Shown: positions 41,140 to 50,082 of the stretch, piece after piece
How the letters are laid out: the number at the start of each line of letters is the position of its first letter
Numbering within the stretch: the stretch's first letter is position 1
Assembly (NCBI RefSeq): GCF_000429085.1
Contig: NZ_AUBE01000024.1
Coordinates: 1-64,000 of the forward strand
Reading direction: 5' to 3'
Source: Streptomyces flavidovirens DSM 40150
GTDB lineage: Bacteria > Actinomycetota > Actinomycetes > Streptomycetales > Streptomycetaceae
DNA: 64,000 nt
Program-made: the position numbers and the translations under genes
Notes under the pieces: generated by a model
Told to the model about the DNA's origin: nothing
Seen by the model: only the letters and a program-made list of their open reading frames with translations
Databases searched by the model: none

Positions 41140-42794
41140 CAGAACTCCCCGGATCCGGTTCGGTCGGGCCGCATGCGCTCAAGAACCAGCAACGCCACCG
41201 CGCACACCACCATCAAAATCGTGCTGAGGGCCATCGCCTGCCCGTAGTTGAGGTCCCCCGCCCGCCCCAGCAGCCGCGCCACGGCCACCGGCAGCGTCGG
41301 ATTGTCGGGCCGCGCGATGAACACGGTCGCCCCGAACTCGCCCAGCGATACGGCGAAGGCGAACCCGGCGGCGACGAGCAGTGCCCGCCGCACCATCGGC
41401 AGGTCGACCTCCCGCCACGCCCGCAGCGGCGAGGCCCCGAGCACCGCCGCCGCCTCGCGCAGTCGTGCGTCGACGGCCCGGAGTACGGGCAGCATGGTGC
41501 GTACGACGAACGGCACACCCACCAGCGCCTGGGCGAGCGGCACCAGAATCCACGACGTACGCAGATCCAGCGGCGGCCGGTCCAGCGTGATGAGGAAACC
41601 GAAGCCCACCGTCACCGCCGAAACGCCCAGCGGCAGCATCAGCAGCGCGTCGAAGCCGCGCACCAGCCGCCCCGCCCGCCGGGTGAGGGCCGCCGCCGCG
41701 AGCCCGCCGACCACCAGCGCGATGGCGGTCGCGGCCAGGGCGTACTCCAGCGAGTTCCACACGGCTTCCAGCGGCGGTACGAGGAAGGTGCCCCCACCCG
41801 CGCCCGCCGACTGAAGCGCCCGGTAGTACCCGAGACCGAACCCGGACCCGCCGGGCCCGCTCAGCGACCGCTCGACGAGCACCCCGAGCGGCACCAGAAT
41901 CAGCAGCACCACCGTCGCCAGCACGCCGCCCAGCAGCGCCCACTGCCCCGCCCCGCGCGGCCGCCGCGCGGTCTGCGCCGCGTCGACCAGCTTCAGCGCG
42001 CTCTCCCTGCGCCGTACGGTCCACGCGTGTACGGCGAGGATCGCGCCCACCGCCACGAACTGCACCAGCGTCAGCACGGCCGCGGTCGGCAGGTCCAGGA
42101 ACTGCGCGGTCTGCCGGTAGATCTCCACCTCCAGGGTGGAGTAGGCGGGCCCGCCGAGGATCTGCACGACACCGAAGGAGGTGAAGGTGAACAGGAAGAC
42201 CATCAGCGCCGCGGCGGCGACGGCCGGCACGAGCGCGGGCAGCGTCACCCGCCGCCAGGCGGCGAACCGCCCGGCGCCGAGCACCCGAGCCGCTTCCTCC
42301 TGGCGCGGGTCGAGCTGCGACCACAGGCCGCCCACGGTCCGTACGACCACCGCGTAGTTGAAGAAGACGTGTGCCAGCAGGATCGCCCACACCGTGGTGT
42401 CGAGCCGTACGCCCCACAGCTCGTCCAGCAGCCCGCCCCGCCCGAGCAGCGCCAGGTACGCGGTCCCGACGACGACCGTAGGCAGCACGAAAGGCACGGT
42501 GATCACCGCGCGCAGCAGCTGCTTGCCGGGGAAGTCGAGCCGGGCGAAGACGTACGCCGCGGGAAGCGCGATCAGCAGCGTCAGCCCTGTCGATGCGAGA
42601 GCCTGCCAGGTGGTGAACCACAGAACGTCCCGGATGTCCGGATCGGCGAGCACCTCTCCGATCCGGCCGAACCGCCAGACGCCGTCCGCCTTGAGCCCGC
42701 GACCGACGATCGCGGCCACGGGGTAGGCGAAGAAAGCCGCGAAGAACGCGACGGGCACGGCCATGAGACCGAGCCGCACCGCGCTCCCGCGCAC
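41139..42794 (-). CDS. thiP: thiamine ABC transporter permease, fused double-domain
   Basis: Two permease domains in one chain, about 12 membrane segments: first EAA loop QEEAARVLGAGRFAAWRRVT, second REAAAVLGASPLRAWREVDL. The frame is open from 42839 but the first codons overlap thiB; GTG 42794 (VRGSAVRLGLMAVP), after the thiB stop at 42803, is the most reasonable start, giving 551 residues. GTG 42779 is also possible. ThiP/FbpB-type proteins have this fused layout. Confidence 0.85.
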   Translation of the reverse strand: MRGSAVRLGLMAVPVAFFAAFFAYPVAAIVGRGLKADGVWRFGRIGEVLADPDIRDVLWFTTWQALASTGLTLLIALPAAYVFARLDFPGKQLLRAVITVPFVLPTVVVGTAYLALLGRGGLLDELWGVRLDTTVWAILLAHVFFNYAVVVRTVGGLWSQLDPRQEEAARVLGAGRFAAWRRVTLPALVPAVAAAALMVFLFTFTSFGVVQILGGPAYSTLEVEIYRQTAQFLDLPTAAVLTLVQFVAVGAILAVHAWTVRRRESALKLVDAAQTARRPRGAGQWALLGGVLATVVLLILVPLGVLVERSLSGPGGSGFGLGYYRALQSAGAGGGTFLVPPLEAVWNSLEYALAATAIALVVGGLAAAALTRRAGRLVRGFDALLMLPLGVSAVTVGFGFLITLDRPPLDLRTSWILVPLAQALVGVPFVVRTMLPVLRAVDARLREAAAVLGASPLRAWREVDLPMVRRALLVAAGFAFAVSLGEFGATVFIARPDNPTLPVAVARLLGRAGDLNYGQAMALSTILMVVCAVALLVLERMRPDRTGSGEF

Positions 42795-42802
42795 GGCCCT
42801 GC

Positions 42803-43900
42803 TTACTTCAGGACGAGCGAGGACCACGACTTGACCCACTGCTCGCGGTTTTCAGCGATCTTCTCCGGGGCCACGGTCTGCGGCTTGGCGACGACCACGC
42901 CGTGCCGCGTGAACAGCTCGGGCAGCTTCGCGTCCTTGACCACCGGGTTCACGAACATGTTCAGCGGCATGTCCTCCTGGAACTTCTTCCCGATGAGGAA
43001 GTCGATGAGCGCCTTGCCGCCCTCCTCGTTCTTCGCACCGGTCAGCAGCCCGGCGAACTCGGTCTGCCGGAAGCAGGTACCGGTCGCGACACCGGTCGGC
43101 GCCTCCTTGGGCTGCGGCTTCGCGTACAGCACCTCGACCGGCGGGCTGGAGGCGTACGAGACGACGAGCGGCCGGTCGGCCTTCGACGCCTTGCCGCCGG
43201 CGGAACCGGAGAACTCCTCGTTGTAGGCCTGCTCCCAGCCGTCGACGACCTTGACGCCGTTGGCCCTGAGCTTCTTCCAGTAACCCTGCCAGCCGTCGTC
43301 GCCGTACCGGCCGACCGTGCCGAGCAGGAAGCCGAGACCGGGCGAGGAGGTCCCGGCGTTCTCGGTGACGAGCAGGTTCTTGTACGCCGGCTTGATCAGG
43401 TCGTCGAAGGACTTCGGCGGCGCGAGCTTCTTGTCGGCGAAGTACTTCTTGTCGTAGTTGACGCAGATGTCGCCGGTGTCGACGGGCGTGACACGGTGCT
43501 TGCCGCGGTCCAACTGCACCTCGGCCGGGATCTCGCCGAGCCCCTTGGCCTCGTACGGCGTGAAGATGCCGTTGTCGAGCGCCCGCGAGAGGAGTGTGTT
43601 GTCGACGCCGAAGAAGACGTCGCCGCGCGGGGAGCCCTTGGTGAGGATCTCCTGGTTGAGGGCGGCGCCCGCGTCCCCGCTCTTGAGGACCTTGACCGTG
43701 TAGCCGGTCTCCTTGGTGAACGCCTTCAGTACGGCGTCGGAGGCGTTGAACGAGTCGTGGCTGACCAGGGTGACGGTCTTGGACTTCTTGCCGTCGCCGG
43801 AGCCGGAGTCGTCCTTGCCGCCCCCGCAGGCGGCGAGCGTGGAGACGCCGAGCGCCGCGGCCAGAGCCGTGACCGCGAGCCTCTTGGTGGTGGTGTGCAC
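42803..43900 (-). CDS. thiB: thiamine-binding lipoprotein
   Basis: Extracytoplasmic thiamine receptor. GTG 43900 is fixed by AGGAGG six bases upstream; 365 residues. A signal with lipobox Cys25 (STLAACGGG) is followed by the ThiB-type fold: VTLVSHDSFNASDAVLKAFT, GDVFFGVDNTLLSRALDNGI, VDTGDICVNYDKKYFADKK, LVTENAGTSSPGLGFLLGTV, SYASSPPVEVLYAK. First gene of thiB-thiP-thiQ, with its ribosome site inside a helix that the upstream TPP riboswitch can control. Confidence 0.9.
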   Translation of the reverse strand: MHTTTKRLAVTALAAALGVSTLAACGGGKDDSGSGDGKKSKTVTLVSHDSFNASDAVLKAFTKETGYTVKVLKSGDAGAALNQEILTKGSPRGDVFFGVDNTLLSRALDNGIFTPYEAKGLGEIPAEVQLDRGKHRVTPVDTGDICVNYDKKYFADKKLAPPKSFDDLIKPAYKNLLVTENAGTSSPGLGFLLGTVGRYGDDGWQGYWKKLRANGVKVVDGWEQAYNEEFSGSAGGKASKADRPLVVSYASSPPVEVLYAKPQPKEAPTGVATGTCFRQTEFAGLLTGAKNEEGGKALIDFLIGKKFQEDMPLNMFVNPVVKDAKLPELFTRHGVVVAKPQTVAPEKIAENREQWVKSWSSLVLK

Positions 43901-43906
43901 TGAATT

Positions 43907-43932
43907 CCTCCTGGGATGGGACATCCAGGAAG
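43907..43932 (-). promoter_or_regulatory. hairpin sequestering the thiB ribosome binding site
   Basis: On the mRNA strand CUUCCUGG (43932-43925) can pair over eight positions, including one G-U, with CCAGGAGG (43914-43907), which contains the thiB Shine-Dalgarno AGGAGG. A second strong stem lies upstream (43940-43949 / 43957-43966, ten perfect pairs). These are the likely expression platform of the riboswitch. Confidence 0.65.
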
Positions 43933-44010
43933 AGACGCGGCCCTGCCCGCGGAAAACGGGCAGGGCGCAACAGCTCGAGTAGTGACCGAACTTCCTACCC
44001 AGAAAACTGA

Positions 44011-44099
44011 GACATCCCTGGGGACAACCCAGGCCCCGTGGGCAAGGTTCAAAGGGTCTGCGGCGAGCCGCACTCTCAGCGCTGTGGCGCTCCCCTGTC
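44011..44099 (-). promoter_or_regulatory. TPP (THI-element) riboswitch upstream of thiB
   Basis: On the reverse strand the conserved order is present: GACAGGGGAGC, a short GCGC-CACA-GCGC hairpin, GCTGAGAGTGCGG, ACCCTTTGAACC, then a CCTGGG/CCCAGG stem and GGGATGTC, whose end closes P1 with GACA. The 3' part deviates from the consensus: it has an insertion after GAACC and lacks the usual GCGNAGGGA spacing. It lies 111 bases upstream of thiB. High thiamine pyrophosphate should reduce thiB expression. Confidence 0.78.
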
Positions 44100-44145
44100 G
44101 GAATATGTAAATGTGCGGCCCACGTTACACGGGCCCTCTCCCGGC

Positions 44146-45258
44146 CTATCGCTCGGTAGCCGCCAGCTGTCCGCACGCTCCGTCGATCTCCTGGCCACGG
44201 GTGTCCCGTACGGTCACGGGGACGCCATGGGCTGCGATCGCCTCGACGAACGCCTTCTCGTCCTCGGGACGGGAGGCGGTCCACTTCGAGCCCGGTGTCG
44301 GGTTCAGCGGGATGAGGTTGACATGCACCCGCTTGCCCTTGAGGAGGCGGCCGAGCAGGTCACCCCGCCACGCCTGGTCGTTGATGTCGCGGATCAGGGC
44401 GTACTCGATGGAGATCCGGCGGCCGGACTTCTCGGCGTACTCCCAGGCCGCGTCCAGGACCTCCCGCACCTTCCAGCGCGTGTTGACCGGCACGAGGGTG
44501 TCGCGCAGCTCGTCGTCGGGGGCGTGCAGCGAGACGGCGAGACGGCACTTGAAGCCCTCGTCGGCGAACCGCAGCATGGCCGGGACCAGACCGACCGTCG
44601 ACACGGTGATGCCGCGCTGCGACAGCCCCAGCCCGTCCGGCTCCGGGTCGGTGAGCCGGCGGATGGCGCCGACGACGCGCTTGTAGTTGGCGAGCGGCTC
44701 GCCCATGCCCATGAAGACGATGTTGGACAGTCGCGCGGGGCCGCCGGGAACGTCGCCGTCGCGCAGCGCGCGCATGCCGTCCACGATCTGGTGCACGATC
44801 TCGGCGGTCGACAGGTTCCGGTCGAGACCGGCCTGCCCGGTCGCGCAGAACGGGCAGTTCATGCCGCACCCGGCCTGCGACGAGATGCACATGGTGACCC
44901 GGTCCGGGTAACGCATCAGGACGGACTCGACGAGCGTCCCGTCGTGCATCTTCCACAGCGTCTTGCGGGTGGTGTCGTCGTCGCAGCTGATGTGCCGCAG
45001 TACGGTCATCAGCTCCGGCAGCAGCTCCGCCTGGAGCTTGTCGCGCGAACCGGCGGGGATGTCGGTCCACTCCGCCGGGTCGTGCGCGTACCGCGCGAAG
45101 TAGTGCTGCGAAAGCTGCTTGGCGCGGAACGGCTTCTCACCGATCGCGGCCACTGCCTCGCGGCGCTCGGCGGGCGTGAGGTCGGCGAGGTGCCGCGGGG
45201 GCTTCTTGGCTCCGCGCGGCGCGACGAAAGTGAGTTCTCCAGGTACAGGCATGGTCAT
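44146..45258 (-). CDS. rlmN: 23S rRNA/tRNA adenine-C2 methyltransferase (radical SAM)
   Basis: Methylates A2503 of 23S rRNA and A37 of some tRNAs. 370 residues; radical-SAM cluster cysteines 131, 135 and 138 (CGMNCPFC), the RlmN signature LSNIVFMGMGEPLANY, the SAM-site stretch LAVSLHAPDDELRDTLVPVN, and a C-terminal catalytic Cys in GACGQLAA. Two in-frame ATGs lie at 45258 and 45252. It is followed downstream by the promoter and riboswitch of thiB, and upstream by the cdsA terminator. Confidence 0.95.
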   Translation of the reverse strand: MTMPVPGELTFVAPRGAKKPPRHLADLTPAERREAVAAIGEKPFRAKQLSQHYFARYAHDPAEWTDIPAGSRDKLQAELLPELMTVLRHISCDDDTTRKTLWKMHDGTLVESVLMRYPDRVTMCISSQAGCGMNCPFCATGQAGLDRNLSTAEIVHQIVDGMRALRDGDVPGGPARLSNIVFMGMGEPLANYKRVVGAIRRLTDPEPDGLGLSQRGITVSTVGLVPAMLRFADEGFKCRLAVSLHAPDDELRDTLVPVNTRWKVREVLDAAWEYAEKSGRRISIEYALIRDINDQAWRGDLLGRLLKGKRVHVNLIPLNPTPGSKWTASRPEDEKAFVEAIAAHGVPVTVRDTRGQEIDGACGQLAATER

Positions 45259-45280
45259 ACCAGTGTCGCAGACATACGGA

Positions 45281-45313
45281 AGGGGCCCGCCGTCCTGTGG
45301 ACAACAGGCCCCT
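45281..45313 (-). terminator. terminator between cdsA and rlmN
   Basis: Outer arms AGGGGCC (45281-45287) and GGCCCCT (45307-45313), with an inner CCTGT/ACAGG pair (45294-45298 / 45304-45308), form a composite hairpin 27 bases past the cdsA stop. Confidence 0.65.
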
Positions 45314-45339
45314 CACCGGCAAAAGCGCAGCTCAGCCGG

Positions 45340-46338
45340 TCAGCCGGTTCCTACGAAGATGACCAGCAGCAGCCAGACCACCGGAGCCGTCGGCAGCAGC
45401 GAGTCGAGCCGGTCCATGATGCCGCCGTGTCCGGGAAGCAGCGTGCCCATGTCCTTGATCCCGAGATCCCGCTTGATCATGGACTCGCCGAGGTCACCGA
45501 GCGTCGCGCTCGCGGCCACCACGAAACCGATCAGCAGACCCTGCCACCACGTCCCGTCGTGCACCAGGAACTCCATGCACAGCGCGCCCGCCGCCATCGC
45601 GAAGGCGACGGCGCCGCCCAGCCCCTCGCGGGTCTTGCCGGGGCTGATGCGCGGTGCGAGCTTGTGCTTGCCGAAACGCCAGCCCACGGCGTACGCACCG
45701 GTGTCACTGACCACCGTGAGCAGCAGGAAGGTGAGTACCCGCTGGGCGCCGTCCTCGGCCGCCAGCATCATCGCGACGAACGTTGCCAGGAACGGCACGT
45801 AGAACGCCGCGAAGACGCCCGCGGTGACGTCCTTGAGGTAGCCCTCGGGCGACTCGGTCATCCGCCAGACGAGCACCGCGAGCGCGGTGAGCGCCATGGC
45901 GACCCACGCGCCCTCCGCGCCCCTGACGTACCCCGCCACGATCATCGCCGCGCCGCCGACCGCGAGCGGCACCAGCGGAGCCCTGATCCCCTTGCGCTCT
46001 TCCAGCCGCGAGGTCAGCTCCCACAGCCCGACCACGACGGCGACCGTTATCACGCCGAGGAAAGCGGCTTTCCAGATGAACAGCGACGCGATGATCACCG
46101 CGCCGAGTCCCACGCCCACCCCTATGGCAGCACGCAAATTACGCCCCGCACGCTTCTTCTGCGGGGGCGTCGGCGGGGTGGGCATGGGCTCCTCGGGAGG
46201 CACGATGGGCATGGGGCGAGTCTGCTCGGCCTGCTGCGCATCGTAGGCGGGACCCGCCGGGGCAGGCCCCTGGTCGGAGGGTCCCCACGCGGCGGCGTAG
46301 TCGCCCCGCGTCGGGGCCCCCCAGGAAGAGTCGTTCAT
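45340..46338 (-). CDS. cdsA: phosphatidate cytidylyltransferase
   Basis: Makes CDP-diacylglycerol from phosphatidate and CTP, the branch point to all phospholipids. 332 residues: a Pro/Gln-rich cytoplasmic N-terminus of about 65 residues, then about eight membrane segments and the CDS signature KRDLGIKDMGTLLPGHGGIM followed by DRLDSLL. The start shares one base with the frr stop (TGATG), so it is translationally coupled at the end of the pyrH-frr-cdsA unit. Confidence 0.95.
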   Translation of the reverse strand: MNDSSWGAPTRGDYAAAWGPSDQGPAPAGPAYDAQQAEQTRPMPIVPPEEPMPTPPTPPQKKRAGRNLRAAIGVGVGLGAVIIASLFIWKAAFLGVITVAVVVGLWELTSRLEERKGIRAPLVPLAVGGAAMIVAGYVRGAEGAWVAMALTALAVLVWRMTESPEGYLKDVTAGVFAAFYVPFLATFVAMMLAAEDGAQRVLTFLLLTVVSDTGAYAVGWRFGKHKLAPRISPGKTREGLGGAVAFAMAAGALCMEFLVHDGTWWQGLLIGFVVAASATLGDLGESMIKRDLGIKDMGTLLPGHGGIMDRLDSLLPTAPVVWLLLVIFVGTG

Positions 46339-46895
46339 CAGACCTCGAGCAACTCGGCTTCCTTGTGCTTCAGCAGCTCGTCCACCTGCGCGGCGTACTT
46401 CGCGGTGGTGTCGTCGAGCTCCTTCTCCGCACGGCGGACCTCGTCCTCGCCGGATTCCTTGTCCTTGACGAGCTTGTCGAGGGTCTCCTTGGCCTTGCGG
46501 CGGACCGCGCGGATCGAGATCTTGGAGTCCTCGGCCTTGGTCTTGGCGACCTTGATGTACTCCTTGCGGCGGTCCTGCGTCAGCTCGGGGAACGTCACCC
46601 GGATGATGTTGCCGTCGTTGCTGGGGTTGACGCCCAGGTCGGAGTCGCGGATCGCCTGCTCGATGTTGCGCAGCGCGCTCTTGTCGAACGGCGTCACGAT
46701 GGCCATCCGCGCCTCGGGGACCGAGAAGGAGGCCAGCTGGTTGATCGGCGTCAGTGCGCCGTAGTAGTCAGCCACGATCTTGTTGAACATCGCCGGGTGC
46801 GCACGGCCGGTGCGGATCGCGGCGAAGTCCTCCTTGGCCACCACGACGGCCTTCTCCATTTTCTCCTCGGCCTCGAGGAGGATTTCTTCGATCAC
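46338..46895 (-). CDS. frr: ribosome recycling factor
   Basis: Releases ribosomes from mRNA after termination. GTG 46895 gives VIEEILLEAEEKMEKAVVVA and exactly 185 residues, the family length, with CAGGAG upstream; the longer open frame is not used. Family stretches: IRTGRAHPAMFNKIVADYYG, SALRNIEQAIRDSDLGVNPS, IRAVRRKAKETLDKLVKD. It lies 130 bases after pyrH. Confidence 0.96.
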   Translation of the reverse strand: MIEEILLEAEEKMEKAVVVAKEDFAAIRTGRAHPAMFNKIVADYYGALTPINQLASFSVPEARMAIVTPFDKSALRNIEQAIRDSDLGVNPSNDGNIIRVTFPELTQDRRKEYIKVAKTKAEDSKISIRAVRRKAKETLDKLVKDKESGEDEVRRAEKELDDTTAKYAAQVDELLKHKEAELLEV

Positions 46896-47025
46896 CACTT
46901 GCTCCTGCGTGTCTCGATCGGGCCCGGCATGAACTGCATGAACAGACCCTGTGAACCTGCGTCTGTGAGTGTGCGCGTCTTCTCTGCACGGTGTCCGACC
47001 GGCAGAGTGTTTGTCCATCCTCCGG

Positions 47026-47781
47026 TCAGGCCCGGGTGCCCCGGTCGCTCACGAGCGTGCCGATCTTCTCACCCTTGACCGCCCGCGCGATATTGCCCTC
47101 GGCGAGCAGCTCGAAGACGAGGATCGGAAGGTTGTTGTCCCGGCAGAGCGTAATCGCCGTCATGTCGGCGACCTTGAGGTCCCGGGTGATGACCTCGCCG
47201 TACTCCAGCGCGTCGTACTTGACGGCCGCGGGGTTGGAACGGGGGTCGGAGTCGTAGACACCGTCGACACCGTTCTTGCCCATCAGCAGAACCTCGGCGT
47301 CGATCTCCAGGGCACGCTGAGCGGCGGTGGTGTCGGTGGAGAAGTAGGGCATCCCCATGCCGGCGCCGAAGATGACGACCCGGCCCTTCTCCAGGTGGCG
47401 CACGGCGCGGAGCGGAATGTACGGCTCGGCGACCTGGCCCATGGTGATGGCGGTCTGCACGCGGCTGTCGATGCCTTCCTTCTCCAGGAAGTCCTGGAGG
47501 GCGAGGCAGTTCATGACCGTGCCGAGCATGCCCATGTAGTCGGACCGGGCCCGGTCCATGCCGCGCTGCTGGAGCTCGGCGCCACGGAAGAAGTTGCCGC
47601 CGCCGATGACGACCGCGATCTCCGCACCGTCACGCACGACGGCGGCGATCTCCCGCGCGATGGCGTGCACGACGTCAGGGTCCACACCCAGGCCGCCGCC
47701 GCCCGCGAACGCCTCGCCGGACAGCTTCAGCATGAAACGGCCGGTCACTTTGCCGTCGTCGCTCTTCTGGGTATTCGTCAT
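47026..47781 (-). CDS. pyrH: UMP kinase
   Basis: Phosphorylates UMP to UDP. 251 residues, amino-acid-kinase fold: LKLSGEAFAGGGGLGVDPDV, VIGGGNFFRGAELQQRGMDR, GRVVIFGAGMGMPYFSTDTT, LMGKNGVDGVYDSDPR. A short charged N-terminus (MTNTQKSDDGK) precedes the core. It lies downstream of tsf past a strong hairpin, the conserved rpsB-tsf-pyrH-frr order. Confidence 0.96.
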   Translation of the reverse strand: MTNTQKSDDGKVTGRFMLKLSGEAFAGGGGLGVDPDVVHAIAREIAAVVRDGAEIAVVIGGGNFFRGAELQQRGMDRARSDYMGMLGTVMNCLALQDFLEKEGIDSRVQTAITMGQVAEPYIPLRAVRHLEKGRVVIFGAGMGMPYFSTDTTAAQRALEIDAEVLLMGKNGVDGVYDSDPRSNPAAVKYDALEYGEVITRDLKVADMTAITLCRDNNLPILVFELLAEGNIARAVKGEKIGTLVSDRGTRA

Positions 47782-47808
47782 GGAGATCTCCTAGTGCACA
47801 TACGAAGA

Positions 47809-47853
47809 AGGCCATTGCCGGTGGGTGCTGAGTCCCGTGCGCGGCAATGGCCT
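47809..47853 (-). terminator. 12-bp stem between tsf and pyrH
   Basis: AGGCCATTGCCG (47809-47820) and its perfect inverse (47842-47853) flank a 21-base loop, 86 bases past the tsf stop. It likely ends or attenuates the rpsB-tsf transcript. Confidence 0.8.
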
Positions 47854-47938
47854 CCTCGTAAGATCTGCGGTCGTCCGTTACGTGCGCGTCCGACTGCTGT
47901 AGACCCTAGCGGGGTCCACGCTCGATCGCTGAAACGGA

Positions 47939-48775
47939 CTAGATGCCGACCTTGATGCGCGCGAAGCGCTTCAGGGTGACACCGGCCTCGTCCAGAACCT
48001 TCTGGACGGACTTCTTGTTGTCCAGGGCGTACGGCTGGCCGAGGAGGGTGGCCTCCTTGAAGAAGCCGTTGACGCGACCTTCGACGATCTTCGGGAGCGC
48101 GGCCTCGGGCTTACCCTCGGCGCGCGTGGTCTCCTCGGCGACGCGGCGCTCGGCCTCGACGACCTCGGCGGGGACGTCGTCGCGGTCCAGGTACTTCGGA
48201 GCGAACGCGGCGATGTGCTGGGCGATACCGCGGGCCAGCTCGGCGTCGGCCTTGTCCAGCTCGACCAGGACACCGATCTGCGGGGGCAGGTCGGGCATGG
48301 TGCGGTGCATGTACGCGCTGACGTAGGCGCCGGAGAACTGCGCGAAGCGGTCCAGGACGATCTTCTCGCCGAGGTTGGCGTTCGCCTCGTCGACGTACGC
48401 CTGGACGGTCTTGCCGGGCTCGATCTCGGACGCGAGGAGCGCCTGGATGTCGGCCGGGGACGTCGCGGCGACGTGGGCGGCGAGCGCGTTGGCGACGGCC
48501 TGGAACTTGTCACCCTTGGCGACGAAGTCCGTCTCGCACTTCAGCTCGACGAGGACACCGGAGGTGTTGTCGTCGGAGATGACGGAGACGACGGCACCGT
48601 TCTCGGCGGAACGGCCCTCGCGCTTGGCGACGCCCTTCTGGCCCTTGATGCGCAGGGCCTCGACGGCCTTGTCGACGCTGCCCTCGGCCTCGTCGAGCGC
48701 CTTCTTGCAGTCCATCATGCCGGCGCCGGTGAGCTCGCGGAGCTTCTTGACGTCCGCGGCGGTGTAGTTCGCCAT
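47939..48775 (-). CDS. tsf: translation elongation factor Ts
   Basis: Nucleotide exchange factor for EF-Tu. 278 residues: N-terminal UBA-like domain MANYTAADVKKLRELTGAGM, then MDCKKALDEAEGSVDKAVEA, the TDFVAKGDKF core motif and a two-subdomain dimerisation part. ATG 48775. It lies 101 bases after rpsB past a GC-rich hairpin, as expected for the rpsB-tsf operon with partial read-through. Confidence 0.97.
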   Translation of the reverse strand: MANYTAADVKKLRELTGAGMMDCKKALDEAEGSVDKAVEALRIKGQKGVAKREGRSAENGAVVSVISDDNTSGVLVELKCETDFVAKGDKFQAVANALAAHVAATSPADIQALLASEIEPGKTVQAYVDEANANLGEKIVLDRFAQFSGAYVSAYMHRTMPDLPPQIGVLVELDKADAELARGIAQHIAAFAPKYLDRDDVPAEVVEAERRVAEETTRAEGKPEAALPKIVEGRVNGFFKEATLLGQPYALDNKKSVQKVLDEAGVTLKRFARIKVGI

Positions 48776-48821
48776 GATCTGTGAATCTCTCTCGAAGTCG
48801 AAGCGAAGATCTACGGGTGGC

Positions 48822-48856
48822 GGCGGGGGCGGGCGCTCGTCGCGCCCTCCCCCGCC
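48822..48856 (-). terminator. GC-rich hairpin between rpsB and tsf (attenuator or terminator)
   Basis: Arms 48822-48836 and 48842-48856 match at 14 of 15 positions around a 5-base loop, 20 bases past the rpsB stop and 46 bases before the tsf start. Confidence 0.7.
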
Positions 48857-48876
48857 GTCGTCAGCCGTGACGAGTG

Positions 48877-49803
48877 TCAGGCCTGCTCGGCCTCGGCGGC
48901 GGCCTCGGCCGGGGCAGCCTCGGCCGGAGCGGCCTCGTCAGCCTTCTCGGCGTCGGCGACCTTCTCGGTCTCGGCGGAGGTCTGCACCTCGGCGTCGGCG
49001 GCCGGAGCGGCCTCGTCAGCCTTCTTGTCGCCCTCGAGCAGGTCGCGCTCCCACTCGGCGAGCGGCTCGCCGGCGGCCTTGTCGCCCGGCTTCTGGTCGC
49101 CGGTCGCGGCGCCGGAGCGGGCGATGAGGCCCTCGGCGACGGCGTCGGCGATCACGCGGGTGAGCAGGGTGACGGAGCGGATCGCGTCGTCGTTGCCCGG
49201 GATCTTGTAGTCGACCTCGTCGGGGTCACAGTTGGTGTCGAGGATCGCGACGACCGGGATGTGGAGCTTGCGCGCCTCACCGACGGCGATGTGCTCCTTC
49301 TTGGTGTCCACGATCCAGACGGCGCTGGGCACCTTGGACATCTCGCGGATACCGCCAAGGGTCTTCTCCAGCTTGGTCTTCTCGCGGGAGAGGACCAGGA
49401 GCTCCTTCTTGGTGAGGCCCGACGCGGCCACATCCTCGAAGTCGATCTGCTCAAGCTCCTTCAGACGCTGAAGGCGCTTGTAGACGGTGGAGAAGTTGGT
49501 CAGCATGCCACCGAGCCAGCGCTGGTTGACGTAGGGCATGCCCACGCGCGTCGCCTGCTCGGCGATCGCTTCCTGCGCCTGCTTCTTGGTGCCGACGAAC
49601 ATGATCGAGCCGCCGTGGGCGACGGTCTCCTTGACGAACTCGTAGGCGCGGTCGATGTACGACAGCGACTGGAGCAGGTCGATGATGTAGATGCCGTTGC
49701 GCTCCGTGAAGATGAAGCGCTTCATCTTCGGGTTCCAACGACGGGTCTGGTGACCGAAGTGGACGCCGCTTTCCAGCAGCTCCCGCATCGTGACGACGGC
49801 CAT
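48877..49803 (-). CDS. rpsB: 30S ribosomal protein S2
   Basis: 308 residues from ATG 49803 (AAGGAG upstream). Core S2: MRELLESGVHFGHQTRRWNP, FVGTKKQAQEAIAEQATRVG, VNQRWLGGMLTNFSTV, IPVVAILDTNCDPDEVDYKI. The C-terminal ~75 residues form an acidic Ala/Glu/Asp-rich tail (EEAAPAEAAPAEA style), the common actinobacterial extension. The 279-base upstream gap (49804-50082) must hold its promoter; I see no clear hexamers. Divergent from the M23-like gene. Confidence 0.97.
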   Translation of the reverse strand: MAVVTMRELLESGVHFGHQTRRWNPKMKRFIFTERNGIYIIDLLQSLSYIDRAYEFVKETVAHGGSIMFVGTKKQAQEAIAEQATRVGMPYVNQRWLGGMLTNFSTVYKRLQRLKELEQIDFEDVAASGLTKKELLVLSREKTKLEKTLGGIREMSKVPSAVWIVDTKKEHIAVGEARKLHIPVVAILDTNCDPDEVDYKIPGNDDAIRSVTLLTRVIADAVAEGLIARSGAATGDQKPGDKAAGEPLAEWERDLLEGDKKADEAAPAADAEVQTSAETEKVADAEKADEAAPAEAAPAEAAAEAEQA

Positions 49804-50082
49804 GGCCGTACTCCTTGAGTTACTCGGTTTGCCGCGTCCGCAGGATTGCGGTCGCGCCTGACGCCCCATGCGCCGTGCCACGAGGGACCGAGCGGCGCGG
49901 CCACCGACCGCAGAGAGGGTGTGGTGGCGGGGCGTGCGAAGTCGACCCGGTGACCCGGATCGCCACAAGAAGTGTACGGGACCTACGCGGTGCCGGGTGA
50001 CGGCGATGTCCACAACCGTCCCGCGATCCACAGATCGGCGTCATGATCCCCAGGAATCGTCCCGGCACGCGACGGTTGGTGG

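Noticed and set aside
43940..43966. Intrinsic terminator of rlmN
   Set aside because: It lies after the riboswitch in the thiB leader, well past the rlmN stop, so it belongs to the thiB expression platform.
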